Shown in pieces: positions 4,600-5,066 of a stretch of 5,066 nt of DNA. A program made the position numbers and the translations under genes. The DNA is from an uncultured Planctomycetaceae bacterium (GTDB lineage: Bacteria > Planctomycetota > Planctomycetia > Planctomycetales > Planctomycetaceae). Every line of letters starts with the position of its first letter. The first letter of the stretch is position 1. Under the pieces are notes generated by a model that was not told where the DNA came from, did no database searches, and was given only the letters and a program-made list of their open reading frames with translations. Location of the stretch: contig CALFYU010000722.1 of NCBI GenBank assembly GCA_937952455.1, forward strand, positions 1 to 5,066, written 5' to 3'.

Positions 4600-5066
4600 A
4601 CGCGAAATCCCGCTCTAACGCCGCACAGGAGAATGTCTCGGCCGACAGCACCGGCGGGGAATACATGGTGTACGGTCTGGTCGCCGAGCAGGTCGAGCGG
4701 TTCCTCGACGAAGGCCGCGCGATCGACGTCTCAGGGCTGGTACGCCAATATCCGCACCTCGAACGCCAAATCCGCGACTTGATTCCTTCACTGGCCGCTT
4801 TGCACCAGATTGCCCCGCTGGACGAAGAACGGCAATCGCGATCCACGGGCGGATTCCGCAGCGGTCGCCGGACGATGCTGGGGGATTTTGCGCTGGGACG
4901 TGAAATTGGCCGCGGCGGGATGGGGGTGGTCTATGAAGCCATGCAGGTGTCGCTAGGGCGGCGCGTCGCGCTGAAAGTTCTGCCGTTTGCCGCTGTGCTC
5001 GACAAACGGCAGTTGCAACGTATTAAGAACGACACCCAGGCCGCCGCCGCCCTGCGTACCCCCCAC
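4596..5066 (+). CDS. Ser/Thr protein kinase, N-terminal part (cut by window edge, 157 codons seen)
   Basis: This is the start of a Hanks-type Ser/Thr kinase in an operon with the ECF sigma factor. GTG at 4596 overlaps the sigma stop as GTGA, and GGGAG (4581-4585) inside the sigma gene is a well-spaced ribosome site. Residues 30-70 form the N-terminal segment usual in planctomycete kinases: V-E-R-F-L-D-E-G-R, then V49-R-Q-Y-P-H-L, then IRDLIPSLAALH. The kinase domain begins near 96 (LGDFALGREIG), with glycine loop GRGGMGVVY (105-113) and ATP lysine K127 in VALKVLP. The catalytic HRD, the DFG, any membrane helix and the C-terminal sensor lie outside the window, so activity and topology cannot be judged. 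The last visible residues (N-D-T-Q-A-A-A-A-L-R-T-P-H) sit where relatives usually read N-E-A-Q-A-A-x-L-H-H-P-H, so the helix-C glutamate appears as aspartate. Real divergence or sequence error near a contig end are both possible. Confidence 0.92.
   Translation, partial: MNAKSRSNAAQENVSADSTGGEYMVYGLVAEQVERFLDEGRAIDVSGLVRQYPHLERQIRDLIPSLAALHQIAPLDEERQSRSTGGFRSGRRTMLGDFALGREIGRGGMGVVYEAMQVSLGRRVALKVLPFAAVLDKRQLQRIKNDTQAAAALRTPH
4980..5012. repeat. 10-bp perfect inverted repeat inside the second kinase gene
   Basis: CTGCCGTTTG (4980-4989) and CAAACGGCAG (5003-5012) are exact reverse complements separated by 13 nt, within the codons for L129-P-F to K137-R-Q just after the ATP lysine. It may be coincidental within coding sequence. 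It could form an mRNA hairpin. No function is known. Confidence 0.4.

Noticed and set aside
1..5066. Mobile element, CRISPR array, phage or toxin-antitoxin signatures
   Set aside because: No transposase or integrase motifs, terminal inverted repeats, regularly spaced repeats or target duplications were found. No partial tRNA copy was seen to suggest integration at tRNA-Val.

Overview
The window is GC-rich bacterial DNA with every supported gene on the + strand. It most likely comes from the phylum Planctomycetota, of a Pirellulales-like type. The reasons are an ECF sigma factor whose 3' end overlaps a eukaryotic-like Ser/Thr kinase gene, a second large kinase fused to a sensor domain, the planctomycete-style N-terminal segment ending in D-Y-L-x-x-F-P ahead of a kinase domain, and tandem tatA genes with the LLLFGKRLP signature. 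The assignment rests on recalled family resemblance, not on a search.

Layout. Positions 1-208 are a leader with no recognisable gene. They carry two mutually exclusive hairpins just before the first tatA. Two TatA-type subunits of the twin-arginine export pore follow: a very short one (209-361, 50 aa) and a longer one (473-775, 100 aa). A strong GC-rich hairpin (829-858) probably closes this unit. Next is a self-contained tRNA-Val(CAC) gene (921-993) with a candidate promoter before it and a clear intrinsic terminator after it (1031-1055).

Positions 1193-3688 encode the most striking gene: an 831-aa predicted receptor kinase. It runs cytoplasmic N-terminal segment, complete Ser/Thr kinase domain, one membrane span, then a complete LivK-like type I periplasmic-binding-protein domain of about 370 residues on the outside. 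The 287-bp gap after it (3689-3975) has no convincing gene. It holds an inverted repeat and probably the promoter of the next unit. That unit is an ECF-type sigma factor (3976-4599) whose stop codon overlaps the GTG start of a second Ser/Thr kinase (4596 onward), which is cut off by the window edge.

How they fit together. The window combines protein export (TatA), one translation gene (tRNA-Val) and two signalling modules. The first signalling module looks like a one-protein transmembrane sensor in which an extracytoplasmic ligand could control a cytoplasmic kinase. The second is the ECF-plus-kinase pair typical of planctomycetes, in which the kinase is thought to take the place of an anti-sigma factor. 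Nothing in the sequence shows that the two modules act on each other. No mobile element, CRISPR array, rRNA or replication origin was seen.
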